From Bradyrhizobium guangzhouense (GTDB lineage Bacteria > Pseudomonadota > Alphaproteobacteria > Rhizobiales > Xanthobacteraceae): a DNA stretch of 64,000 nucleotides. Under the pieces are notes generated by a model. That model saw only the letters and a program-made list of their open reading frames with translations. It did not search any database and was not told where the DNA came from. The stretch covers positions 5,580,001 to 5,644,000 of the forward strand of contig NZ_CP030053.1 of NCBI RefSeq assembly GCF_004114955.1. The letters run 5' to 3'. This document shows, piece by piece, positions 53,501-61,598 of the stretch (the stretch's first letter is position 1; each line of letters opens with the position of its first letter). A program made the position numbers and the translations under genes.

Positions 53501-53691
53501 GCCTGCATCTCCTGTGCGGTCGCGCCCGGCCACAGCACGGAGACGTTGACGACCTTCACCGTGAAGAACGGATCCTCGGCGCGGCCGAGCTTCTGATAGG
53601 AGAAGAAGCCGGCGACGCCGAGCACGAGCATCAGGAACAGGACCAGCGTCGGATGGCTGACGGCCCAGGCCGAAAGGTTGAAGCGCTTCAT
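50554..53691 (-). CDS. RND efflux permease
   Basis: A 1045-residue inner-membrane pump subunit with the duplicated RND layout: helix 1 (about residues 10-30), a large periplasmic domain, five to six helices, then the same again. The proton-relay motif GLLVDDAIIAVE (two Asp in helix 4) is present. The opening MKRFNLSAWAVSHPTLVLFLM is typical of the subgroup with short adaptors encoded upstream. It exports hydrophobic compounds by proton antiport. The start at 53691 has a GGAGAG site. Confidence 0.93.
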   Translation of the reverse strand: MKRFNLSAWAVSHPTLVLFLMLVLGVAGFFSYQKLGRAEDPFFTVKVVNVSVLWPGATAQEMQAQVADPIEKKIQELPYFEKVQTYSKPGFTALQVTFRDSTPPKDVPYLFYLLRKKLVDVQGQLPAGILGPVVNDEFSDVDSILYMMTGDGADYAQLKKVAEGFRQRLLKVPGVTKVDMYGNQDERIYVEFSHAKLATLGITPQALFDSLAKQNNVVPAGTVETSSQRVPLRVTGALDGAKAVAETPVESNGRVFRLGDIATVTHGYVDPPSFVVRQEGKPAIGIGVVTAKGANILELGKEVEKATAEFMKAVPQGVDVSLIADQPKVVEHAVGEFVHSFMEALVIVLFVSFLALGWRTGIVVALSVPLVLGIVFIVMNSMSLDLHRITLGALIIALGLLVDDAIIAVEMMVVKMEQGWDRMRAASFAWESTAFPMLTGTLVTAAGFLPIGFANSAVGEYAGSIFWIVAIALVASWFVAVIFTPYIGVKLLPNIKVHANHDPHAVYETRMYRGLRAIVQWCVNHRITVVVATVGVFIASIVGFGHVQQQFFPLSERPELFLQLRLPEGTAFNVTEKAVKKAETLLKDDKDIETYTSYVGQGSPRFWLGLNPQLPNEAFAEIVIVAKGVEARERVKAKIEGAVADGMLTEARVRVDRFNFGPPVGFPVQFRVIGPDANKVREIAYQVRDVMRENKNVKDVQLDWNEQSPYLKLVVDQDRARAMGLTPQDVSQALSMLISGTQVTTVRDGIEKVGVVARAIPSERLDLGGVGDLTITSKNGVAVPLQQIAKIEYAHEEPIMWRRNRDMAITVRSDVIDGVQAPDITNQITPKLQAIKDSLEPAYRIEPGGAFEESAKGNASIFVLFPVMVMVMLTLLMIQLQSFSRLFLVFLTAPLGIVGASFGLNVANAPFGFVALLGLIALAGMIMRNTVILVDQIETDVSHGLTRREAIVEATVRRARPVVLTALAAILAMIPLSRSAFWGPMAITIMGGLFVATFLTLLYLPGLYALWFRKSLDEAGTPEQPAAPQHGSNDDHAIPLAEAAE

Positions 53692-53750
53692 CGCACTCTC
53701 CGGAAAAGACGATCCAATTGCCACGAACGACAGCCGCTCTGTTCAAACCG

Positions 53751-53812
53751 TCGTCGCGAGGCAGCGAAGCAATCCAGGGGGCTGGGCAGGTTCTGGATCG
53801 CTTCGCCGCTTC
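53751..53812. repeat. Shortened palindromic repeat (family C) between adaptor and pump genes
   Basis: It carries the GCAGCGAAGCAATCCAG and CTGGATCGCTTCGCC arms of the family C element in the 182-bp gap between the adaptor stop (53874) and the pump start (53691). It is the only part of the efflux operon with a long gap. Confidence 0.6.
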
Positions 53813-53873
53813 AGCCTTTGCGTAGGGGCAAAGGCAGAAGCTCACCTCACACGACGTAACTCGTAAGAAACAC

Positions 53874-54980
53874 TCAGAAGGCCAGCGACGACACGACCCG
53901 CACCTTCTGGCTGGGATCGAGCTTCTGCACGCCGAGGGCGACGATCTTGGCGCCCTCGTCCACACCGCCGGTGATGACGACGTCGTTGCTGTCGTAGGAT
54001 TTCACCGCAACAGGCTTGAGCGTGACCGAACCGTTGTCGTCGACGACGAAGAAGGACGGCTTGCCGCCTTCGTTGAACAGCGCCGACAGCGGCAGCCGCG
54101 CGACGCGCTCGGTGGCGGTGTCCGACAGCGTCAGTGTCGCGGTCATGCCGAGTGCGACCTTGTCGTCGGCCTCGGGCAGCGAGAATTTTGCGAGATAGGT
54201 GCGCGTGGCCGGATCGGCGGCCGGCGCGATCTCGCGCAGCTTCGCGACATATTTCTTGTCCGGCTCCGACCAAAGAGTGACGCTGGCGACGCCCGACTTG
54301 GCGCGTCCGACCAGCGTCTCAGGGATCGCGACGACCGCTTCCTTTTCGGCAAAGCGGGCGACACGGATCGAAGCCTGGCCCGCGGCGACCACCTGGCCGG
54401 GCTCGATCAGCGTTGCGGTGACGACGCCACGGGCGTCGGCGTTGAGCGTCGCGTAGGAAAGGGAATTCTTGGTCAGTTCGACCGAGCGGACGGCGCGGTC
54501 AAGGCGCGCACGGGCTTCGTCAGCGGCGGCGCGGCTCGAATCCATCGCGGCGTCGGTGGTCCAGCCCTTGGCCTTCAGTTCCTTGGCGCGCTGCTCGGCG
54601 GCAGCGGCCTGCGCCAGCACACCGGTCGCAGCGGTCTGCTCAGCGACGGCCTGCTCGGCCTGGAGCTTCAGATCGACCTCGTCGAGGGTGGCGAGGGCTT
54701 GGCCGACTTCGACGGTCTGGCCGACCTCGACAAGGCGCTTTGCGACCTTGCCGGCGACGCGGAAGCCGAGATCGCTCTCGATCCGGGGCTTGATGGTGCC
54801 GACGAAGCTGCGTTCCGGGCTCTCGGCATCATAATGCGCGGTCGCGACCAGGACCGGCCGCGGGGGCTCGGCCTTTTGCGCCACGGAATCGTTGCATCCC
54901 GCCAACGCCGCGGCCATCAGGGCCAGCGACACACCCGCCAAGAGCCTGGAATAGCTGGATAAAACCGACCGAACGAACAT
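53874..54980 (-). CDS. RND efflux periplasmic adaptor lipoprotein
   Basis: A 368-residue membrane-fusion protein. The N-terminus is a lipoprotein signal with the lipobox LAGC (Cys at about residue 29), so it is tethered to the inner membrane. Then come a lipoyl-like strand GKVAKRLVEVGQTVEVGQALATLD, an alpha-helical hairpin (residues 100-160, Ala/Glu-rich) and a beta-barrel. It links the RND pump to an outer-membrane channel not encoded here. An AATAATC direct repeat (55018 and 55038), a possible TetR site, precedes it. Confidence 0.9.
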   Translation of the reverse strand: MFVRSVLSSYSRLLAGVSLALMAAALAGCNDSVAQKAEPPRPVLVATAHYDAESPERSFVGTIKPRIESDLGFRVAGKVAKRLVEVGQTVEVGQALATLDEVDLKLQAEQAVAEQTAATGVLAQAAAAEQRAKELKAKGWTTDAAMDSSRAAADEARARLDRAVRSVELTKNSLSYATLNADARGVVTATLIEPGQVVAAGQASIRVARFAEKEAVVAIPETLVGRAKSGVASVTLWSEPDKKYVAKLREIAPAADPATRTYLAKFSLPEADDKVALGMTATLTLSDTATERVARLPLSALFNEGGKPSFFVVDDNGSVTLKPVAVKSYDSNDVVITGGVDEGAKIVALGVQKLDPSQKVRVVSSLAF

Positions 54981-55118
54981 CGGGGACACTCCTGCGCCTG
55001 CAATGAGAGGAATGTCGAATAATCACTGATAAAAGTCAATAATCGTCAGTCATCAGGAATGCGTGATCGTTAAGGGGTGGTAAGGATCGGCAGGGCGTTA
55101 CCAGGAAGGTGCTATCGT

Positions 55119-55148
55119 AGGGTGGATTACGCTGCGCTAATCCACCCT
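55119..55148. repeat. Hairpin repeat downstream of the MFS gene
   Basis: Perfect 11-bp arms (AGGGTGGATTA and TAATCCACCCT) around the 8-base loop CGCTGCGC. It belongs to a repeat type frequent in Bradyrhizobium intergenic regions. It lies 29 bp after the end of the MFS transporter gene and might aid termination. Confidence 0.7.
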
Positions 55149-55177
55149 CCAGGACCGTCTGCTCGGCTCTACCGTCT

Positions 55178-56497
55178 CTATTCGGCGAACTCGTGCTTGG
55201 TCTCATGGCCGCCGATAAACACCAGGATGCCGGCGAGCAGCGGCAGCACGGCGAGCACCAAGAGGCCGGTCGAGGTCTGCCCCGTTGCTTCCTTGACCCA
55301 GCCGATCAGATAGGGGCCGCCGAAACCGGCGAGATTGCCGATCGAGTTGATCAGCGCGATGGCGCCGGCGGCCGCCGTGCCCGACAGCCAGGCGGTCGGC
55401 AAGGTCCAGAACACACCGAAGACGCAGAACACGCCGATCGCGGCGAAGGTCAGCGCCACCATCGTCAGGGTGGGATCGGTGAGATAGCTGGAGATGGCGA
55501 GCGCGACCGCGATCAGGATCATGGGCGCACCGACATGCACAACGCGCTCGCGCGTAGCATCCGAATGCCGGGCCCACAGGATCATCGCGACCGTACCGAA
55601 CACATAGGGGATCGCGGTCACGAAGCCGGTCTGGGCATTGGTGAGGCCGAACGCCTTGACGATCTGCGGCAGCCAGAACTGCATGCCGTAAAGCGCGCCG
55701 ACGAAGCCGAAATAGATCAGGCTGAGCGCGATCACCTTCGGCGAGGACAAGGCTTCACCGAGCGAGAAGTGCTTCACGGCCTGCTTGGCGGCAATTTCCG
55801 AATCGAGCTTGGCCTTGAGCCAGGCCTTCTGCTCGGCCGAGAGCCAGTCCGCCTTCTCCGGCTTGTCGGTGAGATAGAACCAGGTGACGATGCCGAGCAG
55901 CATCGAGGGAATGCCCTCGAGAATGAACAGCCACTGCCAGCCTTGCAGGCCCATGACGCCGTCGAGCCCGAGCAGGAGCCCGGAGACCGGCGCGCCGATC
56001 ACGGTCGAAACGGGCACGGCGATGGCGAAGGCCGCAAGGAAACGGCCGCGATATTCGGCCGGATACCAATAGGTGAGGTAGAGGATGATGCCGGGGAAGA
56101 AGCCGGCTTCGGCGACGCCGAGCAGGAAACGCAGGACGTAGAAGCTGGTCACGCCGCTCACCAGCGCCATCAACGCCGAGATGATGCCCCAGGTGACCAT
56201 GATGCGGGCGATCCAACGGCTGGCGCCGAACTTTTCCAGCGCGAGATTGCTCGGCACCTCGAAGATGAAATAGCCGATGAAGAAGATGCCGGCGCCCCAG
56301 GAGAAGATCAGCGGCGTGAACTTCAGCTCCGCGTTCATGGTCAGCGCGGCAAAGCCGAGATTGACGCGGTCGAGATAGGAGAAGAAGTAGGCCAGAACCA
56401 GGAATGGAATCAGGCGCCAGGAGATCGCGCGGATGGTGGAGGTCTCGATGGCGCTTTTCGCGCTGGTCGAAGCGGTGTAGGTCGTGGTCTGGCTCAT
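55178..56497 (-). CDS. MFS transporter, anion:cation symporter type
   Basis: A 439-residue carrier with twelve hydrophobic segments. The first helix bears FFSYLDRVNLGFA and a later loop YWYPAEYRGRFLA, both ACS hallmarks as in phthalate, tartrate and glucarate transporters. The ATG at 56497 has an AGGGGG site; a longer upstream frame is not used. No neighbouring catabolic gene reveals the substrate. Bases 56498-56770 hold no gene. Confidence 0.88.
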   Translation of the reverse strand: MSQTTTYTASTSAKSAIETSTIRAISWRLIPFLVLAYFFSYLDRVNLGFAALTMNAELKFTPLIFSWGAGIFFIGYFIFEVPSNLALEKFGASRWIARIMVTWGIISALMALVSGVTSFYVLRFLLGVAEAGFFPGIILYLTYWYPAEYRGRFLAAFAIAVPVSTVIGAPVSGLLLGLDGVMGLQGWQWLFILEGIPSMLLGIVTWFYLTDKPEKADWLSAEQKAWLKAKLDSEIAAKQAVKHFSLGEALSSPKVIALSLIYFGFVGALYGMQFWLPQIVKAFGLTNAQTGFVTAIPYVFGTVAMILWARHSDATRERVVHVGAPMILIAVALAISSYLTDPTLTMVALTFAAIGVFCVFGVFWTLPTAWLSGTAAAGAIALINSIGNLAGFGGPYLIGWVKEATGQTSTGLLVLAVLPLLAGILVFIGGHETKHEFAE

Positions 56498-56770
56498 GGC
56501 GTCCCCCTGGGGTTGTTGCTTTTGTGGGCTGATCCGGGGTTTTGAGCATCGCCGCGAAAGAGTCAATGGAGCAAGCAATGCACGGGGCGCAGCCAATCAT
56601 TCTGCCGCGCTGCTACTGCTCGGACTGTGGAATTTGGCGGCGTATGCGGTTGCGATTCTGTTGGGCGTTTGGATGGATCGACTTGCCGCAATACGCGATC
56701 TCGTAAGCTGGCAAAGCGAAGCGCGCCAACCACACGCAGATAGTGGGCACGGCGCCGTTGCGAGCAGTCA

Positions 56771-57931
56771 TCACTCCTCGAGCTGAAACCGCTCGAACCG
56801 ATCGAGCTCTTCCTCGATCTTCTGCTTCAGCTCCTTGCGCCCTGCCGTCTTCTTGCCCTGGCCGACCCAGGTCCATTTCTGCATCAACACCTTCTTCGCC
56901 TGCCGGTCGGTCTTGAGATCGAGCGCGGCGACGATCTCGTCGCCGACCAGCACCGGCAGCGCGAAATAGCCGAGCTTGCGCTTGGCCTTCGGCACATAGG
57001 CCTCGAACAGGTGGTTGTAGCCGAAGAACAGATTGGTGCGCTTGCGCTGGATGATCAGCGGATCGAACGGCGAGAGGATGTGGACGAGATCTGACGACAC
57101 TTCGGCGGGCTCGAGCGCCGCAGGTGCTGCCCAATGCTCCTGCTTTCCGGCGCCTTCGATCACAACAGGCACGAGTTCGCCGCGGCGGACGCGCGCGGCG
57201 ACCAGGGCGCCGACCGCCTTCTTGCTCGGCGCATCGAGATGGCAGATCGAATCGAGGCTGACGACGCCTTGCGAGCGCAGCGCGCGGTCGAGCAGATAGG
57301 CCGTGATCTCCTTCGGCGATGCCGGCTTCGGTAATTTGTCCCAGCCGAAATGCCTGACCATCAGGTCATAGGTCTTGAGCATGCCCTGACGCGCACTGAT
57401 GGTCGCGACGCCGGTATAGAAGGCCAGTTGAAGCGCCCGCTTCGAGGGTTTTCGGCTCTGCCAGAGATGCTCCTTCTCGATGAGCACGTCGTCCTCGATG
57501 TCGCGGATCGTCAGCTCACCCGCCCGCAACAGCCGCATCACCTTGCGCGTGTCGGTCGCTGTCACCGAGGCATACCATTTGTGCCCTTCGCGCTTGTGCT
57601 CGCGCATCGCCGGCAGGAAGAAGCGAAAGTCGTTCGACGGAACGTAGGACAGCGCATGGGTCCAGTATTCGAACACGCTTTTGTCGACGCTCTGCGCCTG
57701 ACGCAGATCGGCGCGGCGATAGGATGGGATGCGGCTGAACAGGATGTGGTGATGGCACCGCTCGATCACGTTGATGGTGTCGATCTGGACGTAGCCGAGA
57801 TGGGCGACCGCCTCAGTGACGGCCTGGGCGCCCTCGCCGAACGGTTCGCGCCTATCGAGCCGCTGGGCCCGCAGCCAGATCTGCCGGGCCTGTGTCGTCG
57901 AAAGCGGAAGGGGTTTTGGTGCGCGGGCCAT
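56771..57931 (-). CDS. YcaQ-like DNA glycosylase (winged-helix, DUF1006)
   Basis: A 386-residue protein of the YcaQ/AlkX family, which unhooks DNA interstrand crosslinks. The QxD catalytic motif is seen in VQIDTINVIERCHHHILFSR, followed by FEYWTHALSYVP and DFRFFLPAM, and a C-terminal LHILSPFDPLIIQRKRTNLFFGYNHLFEAYVP winged-helix region. The ATG at 57931 is used although its ribosome site is weak. It seems to be transcribed alone. Confidence 0.88.
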   Translation of the reverse strand: MARAPKPLPLSTTQARQIWLRAQRLDRREPFGEGAQAVTEAVAHLGYVQIDTINVIERCHHHILFSRIPSYRRADLRQAQSVDKSVFEYWTHALSYVPSNDFRFFLPAMREHKREGHKWYASVTATDTRKVMRLLRAGELTIRDIEDDVLIEKEHLWQSRKPSKRALQLAFYTGVATISARQGMLKTYDLMVRHFGWDKLPKPASPKEITAYLLDRALRSQGVVSLDSICHLDAPSKKAVGALVAARVRRGELVPVVIEGAGKQEHWAAPAALEPAEVSSDLVHILSPFDPLIIQRKRTNLFFGYNHLFEAYVPKAKRKLGYFALPVLVGDEIVAALDLKTDRQAKKVLMQKWTWVGQGKKTAGRKELKQKIEEELDRFERFQLEE

Positions 57932-58000
57932 TGCGAGAGGCAATGTAGCCGGATTCGCGCCGATCAGAACAACAACGAACGAAACAACGGGGAGAGGAAA

Positions 58001-58031
58001 AGCCGCGCTGCCAGCTGCTGACAGCGCGGCT
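58001..58031 (-). terminator. Terminator after the methionine-rich gene
   Basis: Perfect 10-bp arms (AGCCGCGCTG and CAGCGCGGCT) with an 11-base loop. On the minus strand the stem is followed by TTTT. It lies 19 bp after the stop at 58050. Confidence 0.75.
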
Positions 58032-58049
58032 GGACGGCAAGGCCGGAAC

Positions 58050-58304
58050 CTACTTCATCATCATGGCCTTCTGCGCCTTCATGTAATGCATGCAGGCGCC
58101 TTTCATCTTGCCCATGCTCATGTCCGTGTTGACCATGGCCATTTCCTTGTTCATGGCCGCCTTGGCGGGAGTATCGGTCGGGCCGGTCATCATGGCCGTC
58201 GATTTCATCATGTTATCGTTGGTGCACGCCATCATCGCGGCGGATGCCGGCGAAACGGAAAGAGCAAAAGCGAAAAAGGCTGCGGCGGTGACCAAGGTCC
58301 TCAT
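58050..58304 (-). CDS. Exported methionine-rich small protein
   Basis: An 84-residue protein with a signal peptide (cleavage near ASAAM, about residue 22). The mature part has about 62 residues, of which 17 are Met, mostly in pairs or triplets, with two Cys and one His (ACMHYMKAQKAMMM at the end). Met-rich periplasmic peptides typically bind Cu(I) or Ag(I), but the protein may also be a simple sulfur or oxidation-sink protein. The ATG at 58304 has a GAGGAGA site and overlaps the stop of an upstream small frame. Confidence 0.65.
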   Translation of the reverse strand: MRTLVTAAAFFAFALSVSPASAAMMACTNDNMMKSTAMMTGPTDTPAKAAMNKEMAMVNTDMSMGKMKGACMHYMKAQKAMMMK

Positions 58305-58627
58305 CGAGAAGTCTCCTCAAGTAAAGCGAAACCGGCGTCATGCCGGCATTCGCAATTACGTATTCTCTGGCGAGAACGTTTCGCGGAGAAGACAATTTTC
58401 TTGTTGCAGTGCAAAGCGGGCCGACGTTGGCGACCGTCCTTCGGCGCCTTGGCCCGGCCGTTGGCCCGGTCACCGACGCTGGCGGTGGCGACGTCGGGCT
58501 CGCAGGAGGCCCTGCCCCGCCCCTCCGCCTGGCAGCAGTAGACGTTGCCGGTGGGACGATCGACCAGCCACATGGTCTGATCGGTGGCAGCTTCGCAGGC
58601 CCGGCCTGCGAACGTGACGAAGATCAC
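58301..58627 (-). CDS. Possible small gene upstream of the methionine-rich gene
   Basis: A 108-codon frame with a GTG start. Its first about 75 codons have third positions that are almost all G or C, as in real genes here, and read like a Trp/Cys-containing protein (TMWLVDRPTGNVYCCQAEG). The last part loses this bias and becomes Arg-rich, as if frameshifted. Its TGA overlaps the ATG of the methionine-rich gene (ATGA). No family is recognised. It could be a degraded gene or a chance frame. Confidence 0.3.
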   Translation of the reverse strand: MIFVTFAGRACEAATDQTMWLVDRPTGNVYCCQAEGRGRASCEPDVATASVGDRANGRAKAPKDGRQRRPALHCNKKIVFSAKRSRQRIRNCECRHDAGFALLEETSR

Positions 58628-58699
58628 ATCGGAGCCATTGAACCTTCGCTAGGCTCGCAGCATCAAATCGCCATCAGGCGTCACAGCGAGGATACGACA

Positions 58700-59341
58700 A
58701 TGACCCATTTGAATAAGTCTTTTGGACTGAAGGCGATCACGCTGACGGTCGCGCTGTCGATGACGGCGGGCCTGGCCTTCGCCGGCGACAGCAACGTCTC
58801 CTCCAGCCAGATCCTGGATGCGCTGAAGCCGAAGCCGATCACCCGCGGCCTCTCCGTCGGTCCGCAGGCCGATCCGACCGCGCAGGCCAAGGAAGCGACC
58901 TTCCTGAACTCCGTGCGCAACCGGCAGACCCGATCGCTCTCGATGGGCGAACGCGACCAGATCGCCGAGCTCGCCTCGACCAAGCCGAACATCGATCTGG
59001 AGATCCAGTTCGACTACAACTCGGCCGACATCGCCAAGACCTCGGTGCCCTCGGTGCAGGCACTCGGCAAGGCACTGTCGGATCCGTCGCTGAAGGGCTC
59101 GACCTTCGTGGTCGCCGGCCATACCGATGCGATCGGCACGGAGGAGTACAATCAGGGCCTCTCGGAGCGTCGCGCCGACACCATCAAGAAGTACCTGGTG
59201 CAGAACTACGGTCTGAACGGCAGCGACCTCGTCACCGTCGGCTATGGCAAGACCAAGCTGAAGGACGCCGCCAACGGCGCCGACCCGATCAACCGCCGCG
59301 TCCAGGTCGTGAACATGGACACCAAGACCGCGTCCAAATGA
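58700..59341 (+). CDS. OmpA-family outer-membrane-associated protein
   Basis: A 213-residue exported protein: a signal peptide to about residue 28 (LAFAG), a linker of about 70 residues and a C-terminal OmpA peptidoglycan-binding domain (residues 98-205). The domain has IQFDYNSADI, VVAGHTDAIGTEEYNQGLSERRADTIKKYL and DPINRRVQV. The conserved Asp and Arg that bind meso-diaminopimelate are present (HTDAIG, NRRVQ). There is no beta-barrel, so it probably links the cell wall to the outer membrane through the N-terminal part. The ATG at 58700 has a GAGGA site. Confidence 0.88.
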   Translation: MTHLNKSFGLKAITLTVALSMTAGLAFAGDSNVSSSQILDALKPKPITRGLSVGPQADPTAQAKEATFLNSVRNRQTRSLSMGERDQIAELASTKPNIDLEIQFDYNSADIAKTSVPSVQALGKALSDPSLKGSTFVVAGHTDAIGTEEYNQGLSERRADTIKKYLVQNYGLNGSDLVTVGYGKTKLKDAANGADPINRRVQVVNMDTKTASK

Positions 59342-59380
59342 TCTGAACAAGTGACCTGAGGGGCTGTTGCAACAGTCGCC

Positions 59381-59413
59381 AAACCGCCTGCCGCGCGCGT
59401 GGCAGGCGGTTTT
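59381..59413. terminator. Bidirectional terminator
   Basis: Perfect 12-bp arms (AAACCGCCTGCC and complement) with an 8-base loop, followed by TTTT on the plus strand. The hairpin serves the OmpA-like gene and lies 7 bp from the stop of the convergent transferase gene. Confidence 0.85.
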
Positions 59414-59419
59414 CTGTCG

Positions 59420-60685
59420 TCAGATCCAGCTCTGAAACAGCATCAGGTGGTTGAACGTCTGCATCGACGTGCCGATGAAGGCCGCCGAGATCGGCAGCAT
59501 CACCGCAAAGCCGATCGCGGCCATGCCGACATAGGCCCACAGCAGCCAGCGCGGCAGCCCCTCTCGGCGCAGCGCATAAACCAGCGCAAGCGACGCAACC
59601 GTTGCGGCCGGCAGATAGTAGTAGATGAAGCCCAGCGTGCGCGGGAGCAGAGCCCAGGCGAGCCAGCAGCCGAAATAGAACGCCGCGATCAGAAACGCAT
59701 CCCAACGACGTGCGATGACGAAATCGCGCAACACGACAGCAAGCGCGAGCAGCGCCGGCCACGCGACCAGCGGATTGCCGAGGAAGACGACCGCAGCAAC
59801 GTTGTCGTCCGCGATCTTGTCGAACAGGAACCACACCGGGCGCGCGAGCAAAGGCCAGGAGGGCCACGAGCTCATGTAGGTATGGCCGGCGATCGCGGTG
59901 GTGGTGTTGTCGGCGAATATCCGGCGCTGCGCCTCGATCAGATCCGAGAGCGACAGGCCGTAGAGCGGAACGAAAGCGGCGAGATACGTCACCGCCGGCA
60001 ACAGCACAAAGCAGAGCGCGGCATCATGCGCCCTGAATGTGGGCCAGAGATCGGGCCGGTACCAGTCGGTTGGCTTCGCATCGGCAAACAGCGTATGCCA
60101 GCGCTGCATCAAGCGGATCATCGCAACGATCACGATGCAGCCAGCGAGCGGAAACAAGCCACTCCATTTGCACGCGGCTGCGAAACCGAACAGCGCACCC
60201 GCGGTCGCGAACAGCGCCTGCGGCCGCTCTCGCCGAAAGCCGTGCATGAAAGCAGCGATGGCGAGCAAGCCGAGGCCCAGCGCAAAGATGTCGAGCATCG
60301 CGATGCGCGCCTGCACGTAAAGCATCTGGTTGAAGGCCGCGATCAGCGCTGCCGCGATCGCAGGCCCTTGCAACCCGAACAGTGCGAGCCCGCAGAGATA
60401 GATCGCGACGACAGCGAGCGCGCCGAACAAGGTTGCCGGATAGCGCCAGGCAAACGCATTGTCGCCGAATGCCGCGATCGATGTCGCGATCAGCTCTTTC
60501 GCCAACGGCGGGTGCATCGGATTGAGCATCGGCTGCGGCGCAGTCAGGCCCAGCATCTGCCGCGCTGCCGGCACGTAATGCACCTCGTCGAACACGAACT
60601 TGTCCGGCGTCGTCAGCCCGATCAGCAGCAAGAAATGCGCGGCTAGGAAGATCGCGACAGCGATCACTGCGCTTCGCGACGTCAT
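59420..60685 (-). CDS. Phospholipid-carrier glycosyltransferase, PMT/GT39-like
   Basis: A 421-residue membrane protein with about ten to eleven hydrophobic segments. The first periplasmic loop reads FVFDEVHYVPAARQML, containing the Asp-Glu catalytic pair of PMT-type mannosyltransferases, followed by NPMHPPLAKELI, a PMT signature. It moves a sugar from a polyprenyl-phosphate donor to a protein or lipid acceptor in the periplasm. The ATG at 60685 is the only good start. It is not next to the GT2/GT-C cassette of 12.7-15.2 kb but could use the same donor. Confidence 0.8.
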   Translation of the reverse strand: MTSRSAVIAVAIFLAAHFLLLIGLTTPDKFVFDEVHYVPAARQMLGLTAPQPMLNPMHPPLAKELIATSIAAFGDNAFAWRYPATLFGALAVVAIYLCGLALFGLQGPAIAAALIAAFNQMLYVQARIAMLDIFALGLGLLAIAAFMHGFRRERPQALFATAGALFGFAAACKWSGLFPLAGCIVIVAMIRLMQRWHTLFADAKPTDWYRPDLWPTFRAHDAALCFVLLPAVTYLAAFVPLYGLSLSDLIEAQRRIFADNTTTAIAGHTYMSSWPSWPLLARPVWFLFDKIADDNVAAVVFLGNPLVAWPALLALAVVLRDFVIARRWDAFLIAAFYFGCWLAWALLPRTLGFIYYYLPAATVASLALVYALRREGLPRWLLWAYVGMAAIGFAVMLPISAAFIGTSMQTFNHLMLFQSWI

Positions 60686-60897
60686 CGGCACCGCATGTGC
60701 TTCCAGCGACTGTTGTAGGGCTATTTTGCGTGGCAAATCTGCGTCACCGCCAATAAAAAACAACTCTGTCGATCCATTGAACGCATTCTGCCGCAACTGT
60801 CACTAAGCTAACGCTCGTCTCGCGCCGCCTGTGATAATTCTGCCACAAGACGGGCGCGCGCGATCCAGAGCGATCAGGGACCTCGATCGGTTACGAC

Positions 60898-61596
60898 ATG
60901 AATTTGCGTTTTCTGCTTTTCCCAACACTGCTGTCGGTCGCATTATGCGCTGCGCCTTCTGTGCAGGCCCAGACGCGCGTCGGCGAAGCCGTCCTCGTCC
61001 AGAACGAAGTGGTACGCGTGGCCGCCAGCGCGACGCCGATCAATGTCGGCGACAGCATGCTGCGCGACGAGACCGTCCGCACCGGCGCCGACAGCGCGGC
61101 GCGCTTTGTCATGGCCGACAGCACCAACCTGTCGCTCGGGCCGAGTGCGACGCTGAAGCTCGATCGCACCGTCTTCAACGACGAGCACAGCTATCGCGAC
61201 GTCGCGATCCGAATGGCGACCGGTGCATTCCGCTTCGTCACCGGACATTCGGAGAAAACCGCCTACAAGATCACGACGCCGCTCGCGACCATCGGCGTTC
61301 GCGGCACGATCCTCGACATCCTCTCGCAGCGTGGCCGCTCGGTCGTCGTGCTTCAAGAGGGCGCGGCCAGCGTCTGCACGCTGAGCTTCCAGTGCATCCA
61401 GCTCACCCAGCCGGGCGACACCGCGATCATCACCTCGACCGGCGGCAAGGTCACGATCACCAAGACCAACGCGCCGCCCTGGACGTTCGCGGCCAACTGC
61501 GCCGCCAATGCCGGGCTGTGCACCGTCAACCAATATGCCGATGCCTCGCCGACCACACCCGCCGTCCACGACGACGGCATGCTGTGCGGGCGCTGA
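60898..61596 (+). CDS. FecR-domain exported protein
   Basis: A 232-residue protein: a signal peptide (ends near VQAQT) and a FecR domain (about residues 45-150; [30 protein letters not shown], then [13 protein letters not shown]). Unlike the sigma-factor regulator FecR it has no N-terminal anti-sigma part, so it is a stand-alone periplasmic or surface FecR protein. The C-terminal third has five Cys ([21 protein letters not shown]). The stop is 2 bp before the next ATG, so the two genes are translationally coupled. Confidence 0.85.
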   Translation: MNLRFLLFPTLLSVALCAAPSVQAQTRVGEAVLVQNEVVRVAASATPINVGDSMLRDETVRTGADSAARFVMADSTNLSLGPSATLKLDRTVFNDEHSYRDVAIRMATGAFRFVTGHSEKTAYKITTPLATIGVRGTILDILSQRGRSVVVLQEGAASVCTLSFQCIQLTQPGDTAIITSTGGKVTITKTNAPPWTFAANCAANAGLCTVNQYADASPTTPAVHDDGMLCGR

Positions 61597-61598
61597 CG

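Noticed and set aside
60831..61598. Upstream extension of the barrel gene frame
   Set aside because: It overlaps the FecR gene in another frame and is Arg-rich. The signal peptide begins at the ATG at 61599.
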